DNA of 64,000 bases from Actinomycetales bacterium. GTDB taxonomy: Bacteria > Actinomycetota > Actinomycetes > Actinomycetales > Dermatophilaceae. The DNA lies in assembly GCA_016715285.1 (NCBI GenBank), contig JADKAO010000007.1, positions 186,001 to 250,000 of the forward strand, in the 5' to 3' direction. Below are positions 8,657 through 16,982 of the stretch, piece after piece (the stretch's first letter is position 1; each line of letters opens with the position of its first letter). The notes under the pieces are model-generated. The model saw only the letters and a program-made list of their open reading frames with translations. It ran no database searches and was not told the origin of the DNA. The position numbers and the translations under genes are program-made.

Positions 8657-9837
8657 CCGAGATGACCGAGGCGCCGGATATGACAGAGGCTCGCACGCAG
8701 ATCGTGCGCGCTCTGCTGCGGGAGGACCTGCGGGGCCAAACTGCTTATGGCGCACCGCAACTCGACGTGCCCGTGCGCCTCAACACCAACGAAAACTCGT
8801 ATGCCGTCCCGGCGGAGGTCGTGGCAGCGATGACGACTGCGTTGGCCGAGGCGGCAGTCGACCTCAACCGTTATCCCGATCGCGAGTTCACCGCTCTCCG
8901 TGAGGATTTGGCTGGGTGGCTCACCGCCCAGACGGGGGTCGAGCTGCAAGCCGATCAGGTGTGGGCGGGCAATGGGTCCAACGAGGTCCTCCAGCACGTC
9001 GTCCAGGCCTTTGCCGGCCCTGGCCGGATCGCGCTCGGCTTCACCCCGGCATACTCGATGCACCCGATCATCAGCCGCACCATGGGCACGAGATGGATCG
9101 ACGGCGTGCGCGGGGCCGCGACGGGGGTGTTCGACCTCACCGCGGACACCGTGGTCGCCCAGGTGCGCGAGCACGAGCCACACGTCGTATTCCTGTGCTC
9201 GCCCAACAACCCGACCGGCACTGCGCTCGGGCTCGACGTCGTGCAGGCCGTGCTGGAGGCTGCCCCCACCACGGTGGTTGTCGTCGACGAGGCGTATGCC
9301 GAGTTCGCCCGGCCGGGAACGCCGTCGGCGGTCGAGTTGCTGGCGGCATACCCCACGCTTGTGGTGACCCGCACGATGAGCAAAGCATTCGCGCTCGCCG
9401 GAGGCCGACTGGGCTATCTCGTCGCGGACCCCGCGGTGATCGATGCCCTGCGCCTCGTGCGGATGCCCTACCACTTGTCAACCCAGACGCAGGTGATCGC
9501 GCGCGCGGCTCTGGCTCAGCGCACTGCGCTGTTGGCTGAAGTTGACGCGATCAAGGAGCAGCGCGACCGCATCGTCCGCGAGTTGACCGCGATGGGTTAC
9601 CCGCCAGTGCCGAGCGACGCCAACTTCGTGCTCTTTGGTGGGCTCGCCGATGCAGCCGCGACCTGGCAAGATCTCCTGGCCCACGGAGTGCTCATCCGGG
9701 ACGTCGGCATCCCGCACTACCTCCGCGTGACAGCCGGAACGCCTTCGGAGACAACCGCTTTCCTCGACGCCATGGCCGGACTCGAGGCGACTCACCGGCT
9801 TGACCCTGCGTCGAATCACCTCCAAGGAGTGTCGTGA
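8653..9837 (+). CDS. hisC: Histidinol-phosphate aminotransferase
   Basis: PLP-dependent transfer of an amino group from glutamate to imidazole acetol phosphate. It is 394 residues, a class I/II aminotransferase. It shows RLNTNENSY at the substrate-binding start, FLCSPNNPTGTALG, VVVDEAYAEFA, and the PLP lysine Lys244 in TMSKAFALAGGRLGY. Start ATG overlaps the hisD stop (ATGA). The first 18 or so residues contain several in-frame Met codons (MTEMTEAPDMTE), so the exact start is uncertain, but the overlap favours the first. Confidence 0.96.
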   Translation: MTEMTEAPDMTEARTQIVRALLREDLRGQTAYGAPQLDVPVRLNTNENSYAVPAEVVAAMTTALAEAAVDLNRYPDREFTALREDLAGWLTAQTGVELQADQVWAGNGSNEVLQHVVQAFAGPGRIALGFTPAYSMHPIISRTMGTRWIDGVRGAATGVFDLTADTVVAQVREHEPHVVFLCSPNNPTGTALGLDVVQAVLEAAPTTVVVVDEAYAEFARPGTPSAVELLAAYPTLVVTRTMSKAFALAGGRLGYLVADPAVIDALRLVRMPYHLSTQTQVIARAALAQRTALLAEVDAIKEQRDRIVRELTAMGYPPVPSDANFVLFGGLADAAATWQDLLAHGVLIRDVGIPHYLRVTAGTPSETTAFLDAMAGLEATHRLDPASNHLQGVS

Positions 9838-10454
9838 TGTCACCTCGCCCTGCCCGCACCGCCAGCATCACTCGCACGACCGGGGAGTCCTCGGTCGATG
9901 TGTCAGTTGACCTCGACGGGTCCGGGGTCTCGACGGTGTCAACGGGAGTGCGCTTCTATGACCACATGCTCGCCTCGTTGGCGCGGCACTCGCTCATCGA
10001 CCTGACCGTCGAGGCCACCGGAGACGTTGACGTTGACGCTCACCACACCGTCGAAGACGTTGCGATCGTCCTCGGTGACGCACTGCGGGAAGCCTTCGGC
10101 GACAAGCGGGGGATCGCCCGCTATGGCGACGCGACCGTGCCCCTCGACGAAGCTCTCGTCCAAGCCGTCGTCGACGTCGCCGGTCGGCCGTACTGCGTCC
10201 ACAGCGGAGAGCCCGCCGGACAGGAATACGTGATCATCGGCGGCGCCTACGTCGGGTCACTGACCAGGCACGTATTCGAAACCCTCGCTCACCACGCGGG
10301 GGTCGCCCTGCACGTGCGTGTCCTCGGGGGTCGGGACCCGCACCACATTGTCGAGGCGCAGTTCAAAGCGGTCGCGCGGGCCCTCCGTGCTGCGGTCGCC
10401 TGGGATCCGCGGGTCTCGGGTGTGCCGAGCGAAAAGGGAACGCTGTCGGAGTGA
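9837..10454 (+). CDS. hisB: Imidazoleglycerol-phosphate dehydratase
   Basis: Removes water from imidazole glycerol phosphate in histidine synthesis; Mn-dependent. It is 205 residues, the monofunctional form without a phosphatase domain. Motifs: GVRFYDHMLASLARHSLIDL, DAHHTVEDVAIVLGDAL and ALHVRVLGGRDPHHIVEAQFKA, with the paired His metal ligands of the family. I choose ATG 9837 over the in-frame GTG 9834 because AAGGAG at 9824 is then 7 bases away. ATG 9837 shares its A with the hisC TGA stop. Confidence 0.95.
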   Translation: MSPRPARTASITRTTGESSVDVSVDLDGSGVSTVSTGVRFYDHMLASLARHSLIDLTVEATGDVDVDAHHTVEDVAIVLGDALREAFGDKRGIARYGDATVPLDEALVQAVVDVAGRPYCVHSGEPAGQEYVIIGGAYVGSLTRHVFETLAHHAGVALHVRVLGGRDPHHIVEAQFKAVARALRAAVAWDPRVSGVPSEKGTLSE

Positions 10455-11062
10455 CCGATCGCGGCGTGCTCCTGCTGCACGGCGATGCCGACCGGGCCGT
10501 GGCCTGGGCTCGCCGGGGCCTCGTCGCGGTCTCGGTCGTGCCGTTGGAGCGCGGCTGGGTCGGAGTGGTTGCTTCCGCTTCGCGTGCAGCCGCTGACGCG
10601 CCCTATGACGACGGTGTCGCTGCCCTGCTCGCGAGGCCGGTGCCACGCCGCCTCTGCCCTGCTCTGGGCTTGGCCCACGTCGGGGAGCGCCTCATGGTTG
10701 CCGTGACTTCGGCCGGGCTGCAGACCAGGCGGATGTGGTTGGCCTGGGAACCGGGTGCCGGTCTCGTACGTCCAGGTGCGCTGCCCATCACGACGGTTGC
10801 GACCCTCGCTCGGGCGGTTGGGGCGCCGCAGTCGGTCGAGGTTGCGTCTCGCCTTTTGCGGGATGGCCGCGGCGATTCGGATACGGTCGCGGCTGAATTG
10901 CTCGCTGCGCTGGGGTTGCCGGGCGGCGCGTTGGCATCGGGTCGGCTCATCGGATCAGATCTGGAGGGAGCCGAGCACGTCGAACCCGAGGCACAGGGTG
11001 TGCGACGGTTCAATCGCCGCGTCCGGGACGAAGAGCGGTGGCGGGAGGAGATCGGCGGATGA
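10451..11062 (+). CDS. Conserved-looking protein of unknown function in the his operon
   Basis: I do not recognise this 203-residue protein. It is rich in Ala, Arg and Val, has no signal peptide or membrane segment, and reads as a soluble alpha/beta protein. The N-terminal half has VLLLHGDADRAVAWARRGLVAVSVVP and ERGWVGVVASASRAA; the C-terminus is charged (RRFNRRVRDEERWREEIGG). It overlaps hisB upstream (GTGA) and hisH downstream (ATGA), so it is translated as part of the operon. An unknown gene between hisB and hisH is common in actinobacteria, but a role in histidine synthesis is only inferred from position. Confidence 0.8.
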   Translation: MTDRGVLLLHGDADRAVAWARRGLVAVSVVPLERGWVGVVASASRAAADAPYDDGVAALLARPVPRRLCPALGLAHVGERLMVAVTSAGLQTRRMWLAWEPGAGLVRPGALPITTVATLARAVGAPQSVEVASRLLRDGRGDSDTVAAELLAALGLPGGALASGRLIGSDLEGAEHVEPEAQGVRRFNRRVRDEERWREEIGG

Positions 11063-11700
11063 GCCGAGGACAGGTGGTTGTCTTCGACTATGGCAGCGGC
11101 AATGTGCGGTCGGCCGTGCGTGCGCTTGAGCGGGTCGGCGCGGGCGTTACGCTGACTCGTGAGGTCGGGCCAGCGCTGGCCGCGGACGGCCTCTTCGTCC
11201 CGGGTGTCGGCAACTTCCATGCCTGCCTCGAGGGTCTCAAAGCGGCCGATGGGCCCCGGGTGATCGACGTCCGGCTCGCGGGTGGACGCCCGGTGCTCGG
11301 AGTGTGCGTCGGGATGCAAGTGCTCTTCGACGGCTCCACCGAGCCGTCCTCGACCCGTGAAGAAGGGTTGGGGGAGTGGCCCGGCATCGTCGATCGGTTG
11401 CGAGCTCCTGTGGTGCCGCACATGGGCTGGTCACCGGTCTCAGTCGGGTCAGGATCGCGGCTCTTCGCTGGCATCGAGACCGAACGCTTCTACTTCGTGC
11501 ACTCGTATGCCGCGCAAACGTGGTCACTGCACCCCGAGGGAGCGTTTGCCTCCGTGGCGCCAATCGTCGCGTGGTCTGACCACGGCGGCCCCTTTGTGGC
11601 GGCGGTCGAGAATGGTCCGTTATGCGCAACCCAGTTCCACCCTGAGAAGTCGGGCGATGCTGGCGCGCACCTTCTGGAGAACTGGGTGAGATCCCTATGA
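11059..11700 (+). CDS. hisH: Imidazole glycerol phosphate synthase, glutaminase subunit
   Basis: Class I glutamine amidotransferase that feeds ammonia to HisF. It has 213 residues, FDYGSGNVRSAVRALERVGA at the N-terminus, the nucleophile Cys83 in GVCVGMQ, and His194 and Glu196 in TQFHPEKSG, a complete triad. The true start is ATG 11059 (MSRGQVVVFDYGSGN) with GGGAGGAG upstream and an ATGA overlap with the previous gene; the frame is open 21 bases further upstream. The partner hisF is not in this window, which is notable because it usually follows hisA. Confidence 0.95.
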   Translation: MSRGQVVVFDYGSGNVRSAVRALERVGAGVTLTREVGPALAADGLFVPGVGNFHACLEGLKAADGPRVIDVRLAGGRPVLGVCVGMQVLFDGSTEPSSTREEGLGEWPGIVDRLRAPVVPHMGWSPVSVGSGSRLFAGIETERFYFVHSYAAQTWSLHPEGAFASVAPIVAWSDHGGPFVAAVENGPLCATQFHPEKSGDAGAHLLENWVRSL

Positions 11701-12113
11701 GTGCGACACCGCGCAAACCCGCAGCCAAGACATCCAGGGCGTCGGCATCGACCGGCCGGTCGAGCACGGCGCGTCGATCCACGTCCACGCGCCGATCGGC
11801 GTCCTCGAGAGCACCGCGGGGCTACCCCACGCGTCGACGTCGTCAACCAGGGTTGCCCTCGACAATCGGAGCCGCCCTCGGCACGGTCATCGTGACCTCA
11901 CTGCTCAACATGTCCTGGCCGGTTCGGATCGGCCTCCTTGCAGCCGTGATCGTCGTGGGGATCGTCTACATCCTCTGGAAGAACCGCGCTGAGATCGCGG
12001 CGGCCGCCGTTGACGATCCGCCCACTGCCCCGACCGACCAGCCGGGAGCGGACGGCATACCTGCTGACGCGACTGGTGATGACCCCAACCCGACCGATGG
12101 AGCGACCCCGTGA
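11697..12113 (+). CDS. Small membrane-anchored protein of unknown function in the his operon
   Basis: 138 residues. The first 55 are Ser/Arg/Thr-rich and strongly basic (KPAAKTSRAS...TRRRRQPG), followed by two close hydrophobic stretches (TIGAALGTVIVTSLLNM and IGLLAAVIVVGIVYILW) and an acidic Pro/Asp-rich tail. This suggests a cytoplasmic basic head, a membrane hairpin or single span, and a disordered tail. It overlaps hisH (ATGA) and hisA (GTGA), so it is co-translated, but nothing in it suggests an enzyme. The tail contains a Gly-Ile-Pro encoded by a GGCATACC copy of the dispersed motif with a rare ATA codon. Confidence 0.75.
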   Translation: MSATPRKPAAKTSRASASTGRSSTARRSTSTRRSASSRAPRGYPTRRRRQPGLPSTIGAALGTVIVTSLLNMSWPVRIGLLAAVIVVGIVYILWKNRAEIAAAAVDDPPTAPTDQPGADGIPADATGDDPNPTDGATP

Positions 12114-12838
12114 CCCGCCTCGAACTCCTTCCCGCCGTTGACATTTCCGAGGGCGGCGCCGTCCAACTGCAACAAGGCGTCGCTGGTTCGGGCTGGAAGT
12201 TCGGCGACCCGTGGCTGGCCGCCGAACGCTGGCAGGACGACGGCGCCGAGTGGATCCACCTCGTTGACCTTGACGCCGCGTTCGGTCGCGGGCACAACCG
12301 CGAGATCATCCGGGAGATCGTCGGCAAACTCGATCTCAAGGTCGAGCTCTCTGGGGGCATCCGCGACGAGGAGTCGCTCGCTGTTGCGCTTGCGACCGGC
12401 TGCCGACGCGTCAACATTGGCACCGCGGCCCTAGAAAACCCCGAGTGGACCGCTCGCGCCATCGCTGAGCACGGCGACCGGGTCGCGATCGGGCTCGACG
12501 TCCGGGGCACACGCCTCGCTGCTCGCGGCTGGACGTCCGAAGGCGGCGAGCTCTGGGCAACGCTGGAGCGACTCGACGCCGAAGGCTGCGCTCGCTATGT
12601 CGTGACCGATGTCGCTAAAGACGGCATGCTCGCCGGACCCAACCTCGAGTTGCTGCGCGCGGTCTGTGAGCGCACCGACCGACCCGTCATCGCATCCGGT
12701 GGCGTGTCAACGCTCGCTGACATCGAGGCGATCGCCGGCATGGTGGATCTTGGCGTTGAGGGCGCGATCATCGGGTCCGCGCTCTACAAGGGTGCCTTCA
12801 CGCTCACCGAGGCGCTGGACCTCGTCGGTCGGCCATGA
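12110..12838 (+). CDS. hisA: HisA-type isomerase, probably bifunctional PriA (HisA/TrpF)
   Basis: Isomerises ProFAR to PRFAR in histidine synthesis. In many actinobacteria the same (beta/alpha)8 enzyme, PriA, also replaces TrpF in tryptophan synthesis. 242 residues. Acid-base pair: Asp11 (LLPAVDIS) and Asp167 (VVTDVAKDGMLAGPN). Phosphate sites: ELSGGIRDEES and VIASGGVSTLADIEA. A loop with RGWTSEGGELW resembles the Arg-Gly-Trp switch region of PriA, which supports bifunctionality; no trpF is seen, but the window is limited. GTG start overlaps the previous stop. Confidence 0.93.
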   Translation: MTRLELLPAVDISEGGAVQLQQGVAGSGWKFGDPWLAAERWQDDGAEWIHLVDLDAAFGRGHNREIIREIVGKLDLKVELSGGIRDEESLAVALATGCRRVNIGTAALENPEWTARAIAEHGDRVAIGLDVRGTRLAARGWTSEGGELWATLERLDAEGCARYVVTDVAKDGMLAGPNLELLRAVCERTDRPVIASGGVSTLADIEAIAGMVDLGVEGAIIGSALYKGAFTLTEALDLVGRP

Positions 12839-13242
12839 GTGGCCGGTCGGCCGCCGCCGGCTCGCGGCAGCGCTTCTCCTCCGATGGGCCGTGGGAAGAG
12901 CGCTACGGCTATAGCCGGGCGGTGCGCGTGGGGGACCGGATCGTCGTCTCCGGGTGCACCGCAGCTGCGGATGCCGACGCGATGGCCTCCAGTGACGCGG
13001 CCGTCCAGGCCCACGCCGCGTTGCGCGTCGGGTTGGGAGCCATCGAGGGTCTGGGCGGCACCGCTGCAGATGTGATCCGCACGCGGATGTACCTCACCCG
13101 CCGCGAGGACGCAGACGCCGTCGGAGCGGTGCACGGCGCGACTCTTGCGGCCGCTGCGCCCGCCGCCACGATGGTCATCGTGGCTGGGCTCATCGACCCG
13201 CAGATGGTTGTCGAAATCGAGTTGGAAGCCGTGGTGTCATGA
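12835..13242 (+). CDS. RidA-family (YjgF/UK114) protein
   Basis: 135 residues. RidA proteins hydrolyse reactive enamines and imines formed by PLP enzymes. The family core is visible: YGYSRAVRVGDRIVVSGCTA, VIRTRMYLTRREDADAVGAVHG with the conserved Arg, and a C-terminal MVVEIELEAVV. It overlaps hisA by ATGA and ends in an overlap with the SseB gene. A deaminase beside hisC, a PLP enzyme, makes metabolic sense, though this is inference. It could also be a Rid subfamily member without imine deaminase activity. Confidence 0.85.
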   Translation: MSGRSAAAGSRQRFSSDGPWEERYGYSRAVRVGDRIVVSGCTAAADADAMASSDAAVQAHAALRVGLGAIEGLGGTAADVIRTRMYLTRREDADAVGAVHGATLAAAAPAATMVIVAGLIDPQMVVEIELEAVVS

Positions 13243-14006
13243 GCGACAAGCGCGAATTGCCTTGGGGTGCAGACAGTCACGGCTTCTCGTGGGGTGGACG
13301 TGAGCTCAGCGCGAGCGGCTTCGAAGACGACCGTGGCGACGCGGATCCGTCTGTGCGCGCGGCCGCCGCTGCCGTGCTCTCGGACCCGACTGTCGATGCC
13401 GAACTGCAGCTCATGGAGCAGGTCGCGGCCGCCCGGTGGCTCGTCCCGATCGTCGCTGTACCCGTCGACACCGAGATCCACAACGGCATGCGTGTCGAAG
13501 GCCACGCCGAGATGGCGGCGGTCACGCTGACGGGAGCTAATGGCGAGAGCGCCCTTCCGATCTTCAGCGGCGTCGACTCCCTCGCGGCGTGGGACTCCGA
13601 GGCCCGGCCCGTGCCCGTGACCGCGGAACGCGCCGGGCAAGCGGCGATCTCGGAGGGGTGCGCGACGATCCTGCTCGACCTCGGCTCCGAGTATGCCGTC
13701 GCCTTGCGTCCCAGCATGGTGTGGGCGCTCGCGTCCGGCCAGACCTGGCAGCCGAGCCACCTCGACCCGTTTGTCGCCAAGAGCGTTGCACGCGCCGTTG
13801 CCGAGGAAGACGTCGTCGAGGCCCATCGCCTGGCCGCGGCCCAGGCGGGCTCCGGCGGACTGCAAATCACGCTGAGCTTGGCCCCCGGGCTCACCCATGA
13901 TGACGTCGCGGCCCTCGCCACCCGGATCGGTGAGCGGCTCGCGACCGACGGCGAGTTCCGCGCGCGGGTCGATGCCGTTGCTTTCACCATCGAAGCCGCC
14001 CACTAA
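13239..14006 (+). CDS. SseB-family protein
   Basis: 255 residues. The central part, EMAAVTLTGANGESALPIFSGVDSLAAWDSEARPVPVTAERAG, is the SseB N-terminal domain signature. It is followed by GCATILLDLGSEYAVALRPSMVWALA and a C-terminal alpha/beta segment (QITLSLAPGLTHDDVAALATRIGERL). Biochemical role is unknown; in actinobacteria this gene usually sits just upstream of infC, as it does here apart from an accessory insertion of about 6 kb. Its ATG overlaps the RidA stop (ATGA). No signal peptide. Confidence 0.85.
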   Translation: MSDKRELPWGADSHGFSWGGRELSASGFEDDRGDADPSVRAAAAAVLSDPTVDAELQLMEQVAAARWLVPIVAVPVDTEIHNGMRVEGHAEMAAVTLTGANGESALPIFSGVDSLAAWDSEARPVPVTAERAGQAAISEGCATILLDLGSEYAVALRPSMVWALASGQTWQPSHLDPFVAKSVARAVAEEDVVEAHRLAAAQAGSGGLQITLSLAPGLTHDDVAALATRIGERLATDGEFRARVDAVAFTIEAAH

Positions 14007-14026
14007 CGCTCGAGGCTAGGACCCAT

Positions 14027-14410
14027 ATGCGTCTCCACCACGTCCAAGTCGCCATCCCCCGGGGTGGCGAGGATCGCGCGAGAGTCTTCTACCTCGACGG
14101 CCTCGGACTGAGCGAGGTCCCCAAACCCGAAGCCATGCGAGCCAGGGGAGGAGCCTGGTTCGTCGCCACGGACGGCGACACCGTCACGGCTGAGATCCAC
14201 CTCGGGGTTGAGGACCCATTCGCGCCAGCCGCCAAGGCCCACCCCGCGCTGGAGGTCACCTCCGTCGGCGAGTTGGAGCGCATCGGGGCCCGCCTCGAAG
14301 CACTGGGGTTCACCGTTAACTGGGCGCAACGGCATACCGTTGAAGGCACCGAGCGGTTCCACTGCCTCGACCCCTTCGGCAATCGAGTCGAACTCCTCTG
14401 CCCGGCGTGA
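14027..14410 (+). CDS. VOC-superfamily (glyoxalase/bleomycin-resistance fold) protein
   Basis: 127 residues, one vicinal oxygen chelate module. The N-terminus RLHHVQVAIPRGGEDRARVFYLDGLGL holds the first metal-ligand His, and the C-terminus ERFHCLDPFGNRVELLC holds the typical D-P-G-N-x-x-E(L) end. Substrate unknown: members include lyases, dioxygenases and drug-binding proteins. It stands 20 bases after the SseB gene and 53 before the SDR gene, so it may share their transcript. Confidence 0.85.
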   Translation: MRLHHVQVAIPRGGEDRARVFYLDGLGLSEVPKPEAMRARGGAWFVATDGDTVTAEIHLGVEDPFAPAAKAHPALEVTSVGELERIGARLEALGFTVNWAQRHTVEGTERFHCLDPFGNRVELLCPA

Positions 14411-14463
14411 ACATCCGCTGAGCTATTCGGACGATGATGAAGGTGGAGAGAAGGGAGCGTCCC

Positions 14464-15270
14464 ATGAACCTCACCAACAAAGTCATCGTCGTCACCGGAG
14501 GCGGCAACGGGATCGGTCGCGAGGTGGTCCTCACCCTGCTCACCCGAGGGGCGCGGGTCGCAGCGGTCGACCTGCGGCCGGAAGGACTTGCCGAGGTCGC
14601 GGCCGCTGCTGGGGCGGGGGAGCGCCTCACGACGCACGCGGTTGACGTCACCTCTCGTGCCGAGGTTGACGCGCTGCCTGAGGCCGTCATCGCAGCGCAC
14701 GGCCAGGTTGACGCGCTCGTCAACGTGGCCGGCATCATCCAGCGGTTTGCCCCGTTCTCCGAGCTGCGCCGTGAGGAGATGGAGAAGGTCATGGCGGTCA
14801 ACTTCTGGGGGGTCGTCTCGACCTGTCAGGCGTTCCTGCCCCACCTGCGGCAACGCCCCGAGGCGGCCATCGTCAACGTGTCGAGCATGGGCGCCTTCGT
14901 GCCCGTCCCCGGCCAAACCGTCTACGGCGCAAGCAAAGCGGCGGTCAAGCTGCTCACCGAGGGCTTGTATGCCGAGTTGCGCGACTCGTCCGTGCGGGTC
15001 ACCGCGGTCTATCCCGGCGGGGTCGCCACCCACATCACCGAGAACTCAGGCGTGCGTATGCCGGGTGGTGCCGACATGACCGACAGCAAGACCGCCGCAT
15101 CGCTCACGACCCCCCAGTCGGCCGCCGAGCAGATCATCGCCGGGCTGGAGAAGGGGAGCTACCGAGTGGTGATCGGCAAAGACGCCCGGATGGTCGACAC
15201 CCTGTCGCGGCTGGCGCCGAAACGCGCAACGGACCTCATCGCTGACAAGATGAAGGACCTCGTGGGTTAG
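14464..15270 (+). CDS. Short-chain dehydrogenase/reductase (SDR)
   Basis: NAD(P)-dependent oxidoreductase of 268 residues. Rossmann motif VVTGGGNGIGREVV at residues 9-22, Asp near 36 (AAVDLRPEG) suggesting NAD preference, NVAGII, NVSSMG, and the catalytic YGASKAAVK with Tyr154 and Lys158. I chose ATG 14464 rather than an in-frame ATG 30 bases upstream because GAAGGGAG lies just before it and the fold begins there. The C-terminal part (GMRMPGG...SAAEQIIAGLEKG) resembles broad-substrate short SDRs. Substrate unknown. Confidence 0.88.
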   Translation: MNLTNKVIVVTGGGNGIGREVVLTLLTRGARVAAVDLRPEGLAEVAAAAGAGERLTTHAVDVTSRAEVDALPEAVIAAHGQVDALVNVAGIIQRFAPFSELRREEMEKVMAVNFWGVVSTCQAFLPHLRQRPEAAIVNVSSMGAFVPVPGQTVYGASKAAVKLLTEGLYAELRDSSVRVTAVYPGGVATHITENSGVRMPGGADMTDSKTAASLTTPQSAAEQIIAGLEKGSYRVVIGKDARMVDTLSRLAPKRATDLIADKMKDLVG

Positions 15271-15330
15271 TAACACCGCAGCCGCACCTGAAGGAACACG
15301 GCATACCTGCTGGGCGTTGGCTCCCCGGGG

Positions 15331-15354
15331 ACGGTGACGCGCGCGCGTCACCGT
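15331..15354. repeat. Perfect 24-base palindrome upstream of the DUF445 gene
   Basis: Half-site ACGGTGACGCGC followed immediately by its exact complement. It lies 60 bases after the SDR stop and about 20 bases before the DUF445 start. There is no T-run, so it is either an operator for a dimeric regulator or a T-less terminator hairpin. Confidence 0.8.
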
Positions 15355-15375
15355 GGCACGCGGCTAGGAAGGGAT

Positions 15376-16656
15376 GTGGCGGTGTCCACACCGACAGCGA
15401 CGCTGGGCGTCATCGTCAACAGTGATCTCGACGAGGAACGCCGACGCGGGTTGCGGCGGATGCGCCTCGTCGCGCTGTCGCTGCTCGTGCTGGCCGCGAT
15501 CGTTTATCTGGCGACGCTCGGCCGCGACGGCGTCTGGGGTTTTGTCAACGCCGGCGCCGAGGCCTCGATGGTCGGTGCGATTGCGGACTGGTTCGCGGTC
15601 ACGGCGCTCTTCCGGCACCCGCTGGGCCTGCCGATCCCGCATACCGCCCTGATCCCGAAGAAGAAAGACATGCTCGCCCGGAGTCTGCAGGACTTTATGG
15701 GCGACAACTTCTTGCGAGACGAGATCATCCGAGACCGCGTCCTGGCCGCGAAGATCCCCGATCGGGCGGCCCGGTGGGCGCTGGAGCCAGCCAACACGGC
15801 CCGCGCGACGTCCGAGATGGTGTCGCTGTCGATTGCGGCGCTACGCCGGATGCGGGACGACTCGGTTGCGGGGCTGCTCGACGAGGCCGTGATCCCGCGC
15901 CTCAAGGAAGAACCCATCGCCCCGATCGCGGGGACCTTCCTCGGCGAGGTGGTGCGCGATGGCGCCCACCACGGCCTGGTCGATCTCGCGGTCGCCGAAG
16001 CCCACCGGTGGCTCATCGCCAACGAGGAGGTCTTTGGGGCGGTCCTCGAGGAGCGCGCTCCGTGGTGGGCGCCGCAGCGAGTCAATGAGGTCGTCATCAA
16101 GCGGCTGCACACCGAGGCGCTTGCCTGGGTGCGGGATATTCGCGACGATCCCAAGCATCACGCCCGGGTCGCGTTGGATGACCTCCTGGCTACGCTCGCA
16201 ACGGATTTGCGTGAGGACCCTGACACGATGGCGCGCGCCGAACGGCTCAAGGTGCGTTTGCTGGAACACCCCCAGCTGCTCGCCACCGCGACCTCGCTGT
16301 GGTCGGCGTTCAGGACGGCGCTCATCGAGGCGCTGTCGGACCCCGACTCGCCGCTGCGTGACCGGATCGCCGCGCAAATCCGCAGCTTTGCCGAGGCGGT
16401 GCGTGATGACGAGGCCCTCAGCCAGCGTCTGGACACCTATGTCGCCGACCTCGCGTCCTTTGTCGTCAACCGCTATGGCGGCGAAATCATGACCGTCATC
16501 AGCCACACCATCGAGCGGTGGGACGGTGCCGAGACGGCTGAGAAGGTCGAGCTGCACGTCGGCCGCGATCTGCAGTTCATCCGGATCAACGGCACCATCG
16601 TCGGTGGTCTCGTCGGCGTGCTGATCCACGCGGTCAGCCTGCTCGTCCAGAGATAG
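15376..16656 (+). CDS. DUF445-family membrane protein
   Basis: 426 residues from GTG 15376. After a short basic head there is a membrane span (LVALSLLVLAAIVYLATL), then the DUF445 core ASMVGAIADWFAVTALFRHPLGLPIPHTALIPKKKDMLARSL. A long helical domain follows, and the end is a hydrophobic segment, IVGGLVGVLIHAVSLLV. Family function is not known. The start is uncertain: AGGAAGGG favours GTG 15376 or 15382, while the frame is open to GTG 15334, inside the 24-base palindrome. The stop is followed at once by a GTATGCCG copy (16657). Confidence 0.85.
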   Translation: MAVSTPTATLGVIVNSDLDEERRRGLRRMRLVALSLLVLAAIVYLATLGRDGVWGFVNAGAEASMVGAIADWFAVTALFRHPLGLPIPHTALIPKKKDMLARSLQDFMGDNFLRDEIIRDRVLAAKIPDRAARWALEPANTARATSEMVSLSIAALRRMRDDSVAGLLDEAVIPRLKEEPIAPIAGTFLGEVVRDGAHHGLVDLAVAEAHRWLIANEEVFGAVLEERAPWWAPQRVNEVVIKRLHTEALAWVRDIRDDPKHHARVALDDLLATLATDLREDPDTMARAERLKVRLLEHPQLLATATSLWSAFRTALIEALSDPDSPLRDRIAAQIRSFAEAVRDDEALSQRLDTYVADLASFVVNRYGGEIMTVISHTIERWDGAETAEKVELHVGRDLQFIRINGTIVGGLVGVLIHAVSLLVQR

Positions 16657-16757
16657 GTATGCCGCGCCCCACACCGCAGTGAGGGACACCCGCGGCTTCG
16701 ACGACGCTTCGGGGCCGGCCCAAAGCGGCAACGGCTTACCTGGAGGAGGAGGCAAGC

Positions 16758-16958
16758 ATGGCTCCGCGGACGAGCCCGTGGGCGATCGTGTTGACCCGTC
16801 ACTACTGGCTGCGCTGGGGGATCCCGGCGCTCGTGCTGCTGTTGATCGCGTCGTTCTTGTGGGATCGCGGCTGGTGGGTGCACGTCATCCGCTTCACCGG
16901 AATGGGATTGCTGCTCTGGCCGATTCCGACGGCTATGCGGCGGGACCCAGTCGACTGA
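16758..16958 (+). CDS. Small hypothetical membrane protein (66 residues)
   Basis: A good GGAGGAGG ribosome site lies about 6 bases before the ATG. The protein has basic ends and one or two hydrophobic stretches (WGIPALVLLLIASFLW, HVIRFTGMGLLLWPIP), which suggests a short double-spanning or re-entrant protein. I do not recognise a family. It lies between the DUF445 gene and the convergent catalase gene, 25 bases from the catalase stop. Confidence 0.65.
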   Translation: MAPRTSPWAIVLTRHYWLRWGIPALVLLLIASFLWDRGWWVHVIRFTGMGLLLWPIPTAMRRDPVD

Positions 16959-16982
16959 ATCCCGCCGCGCTGCCTGCTCCGC

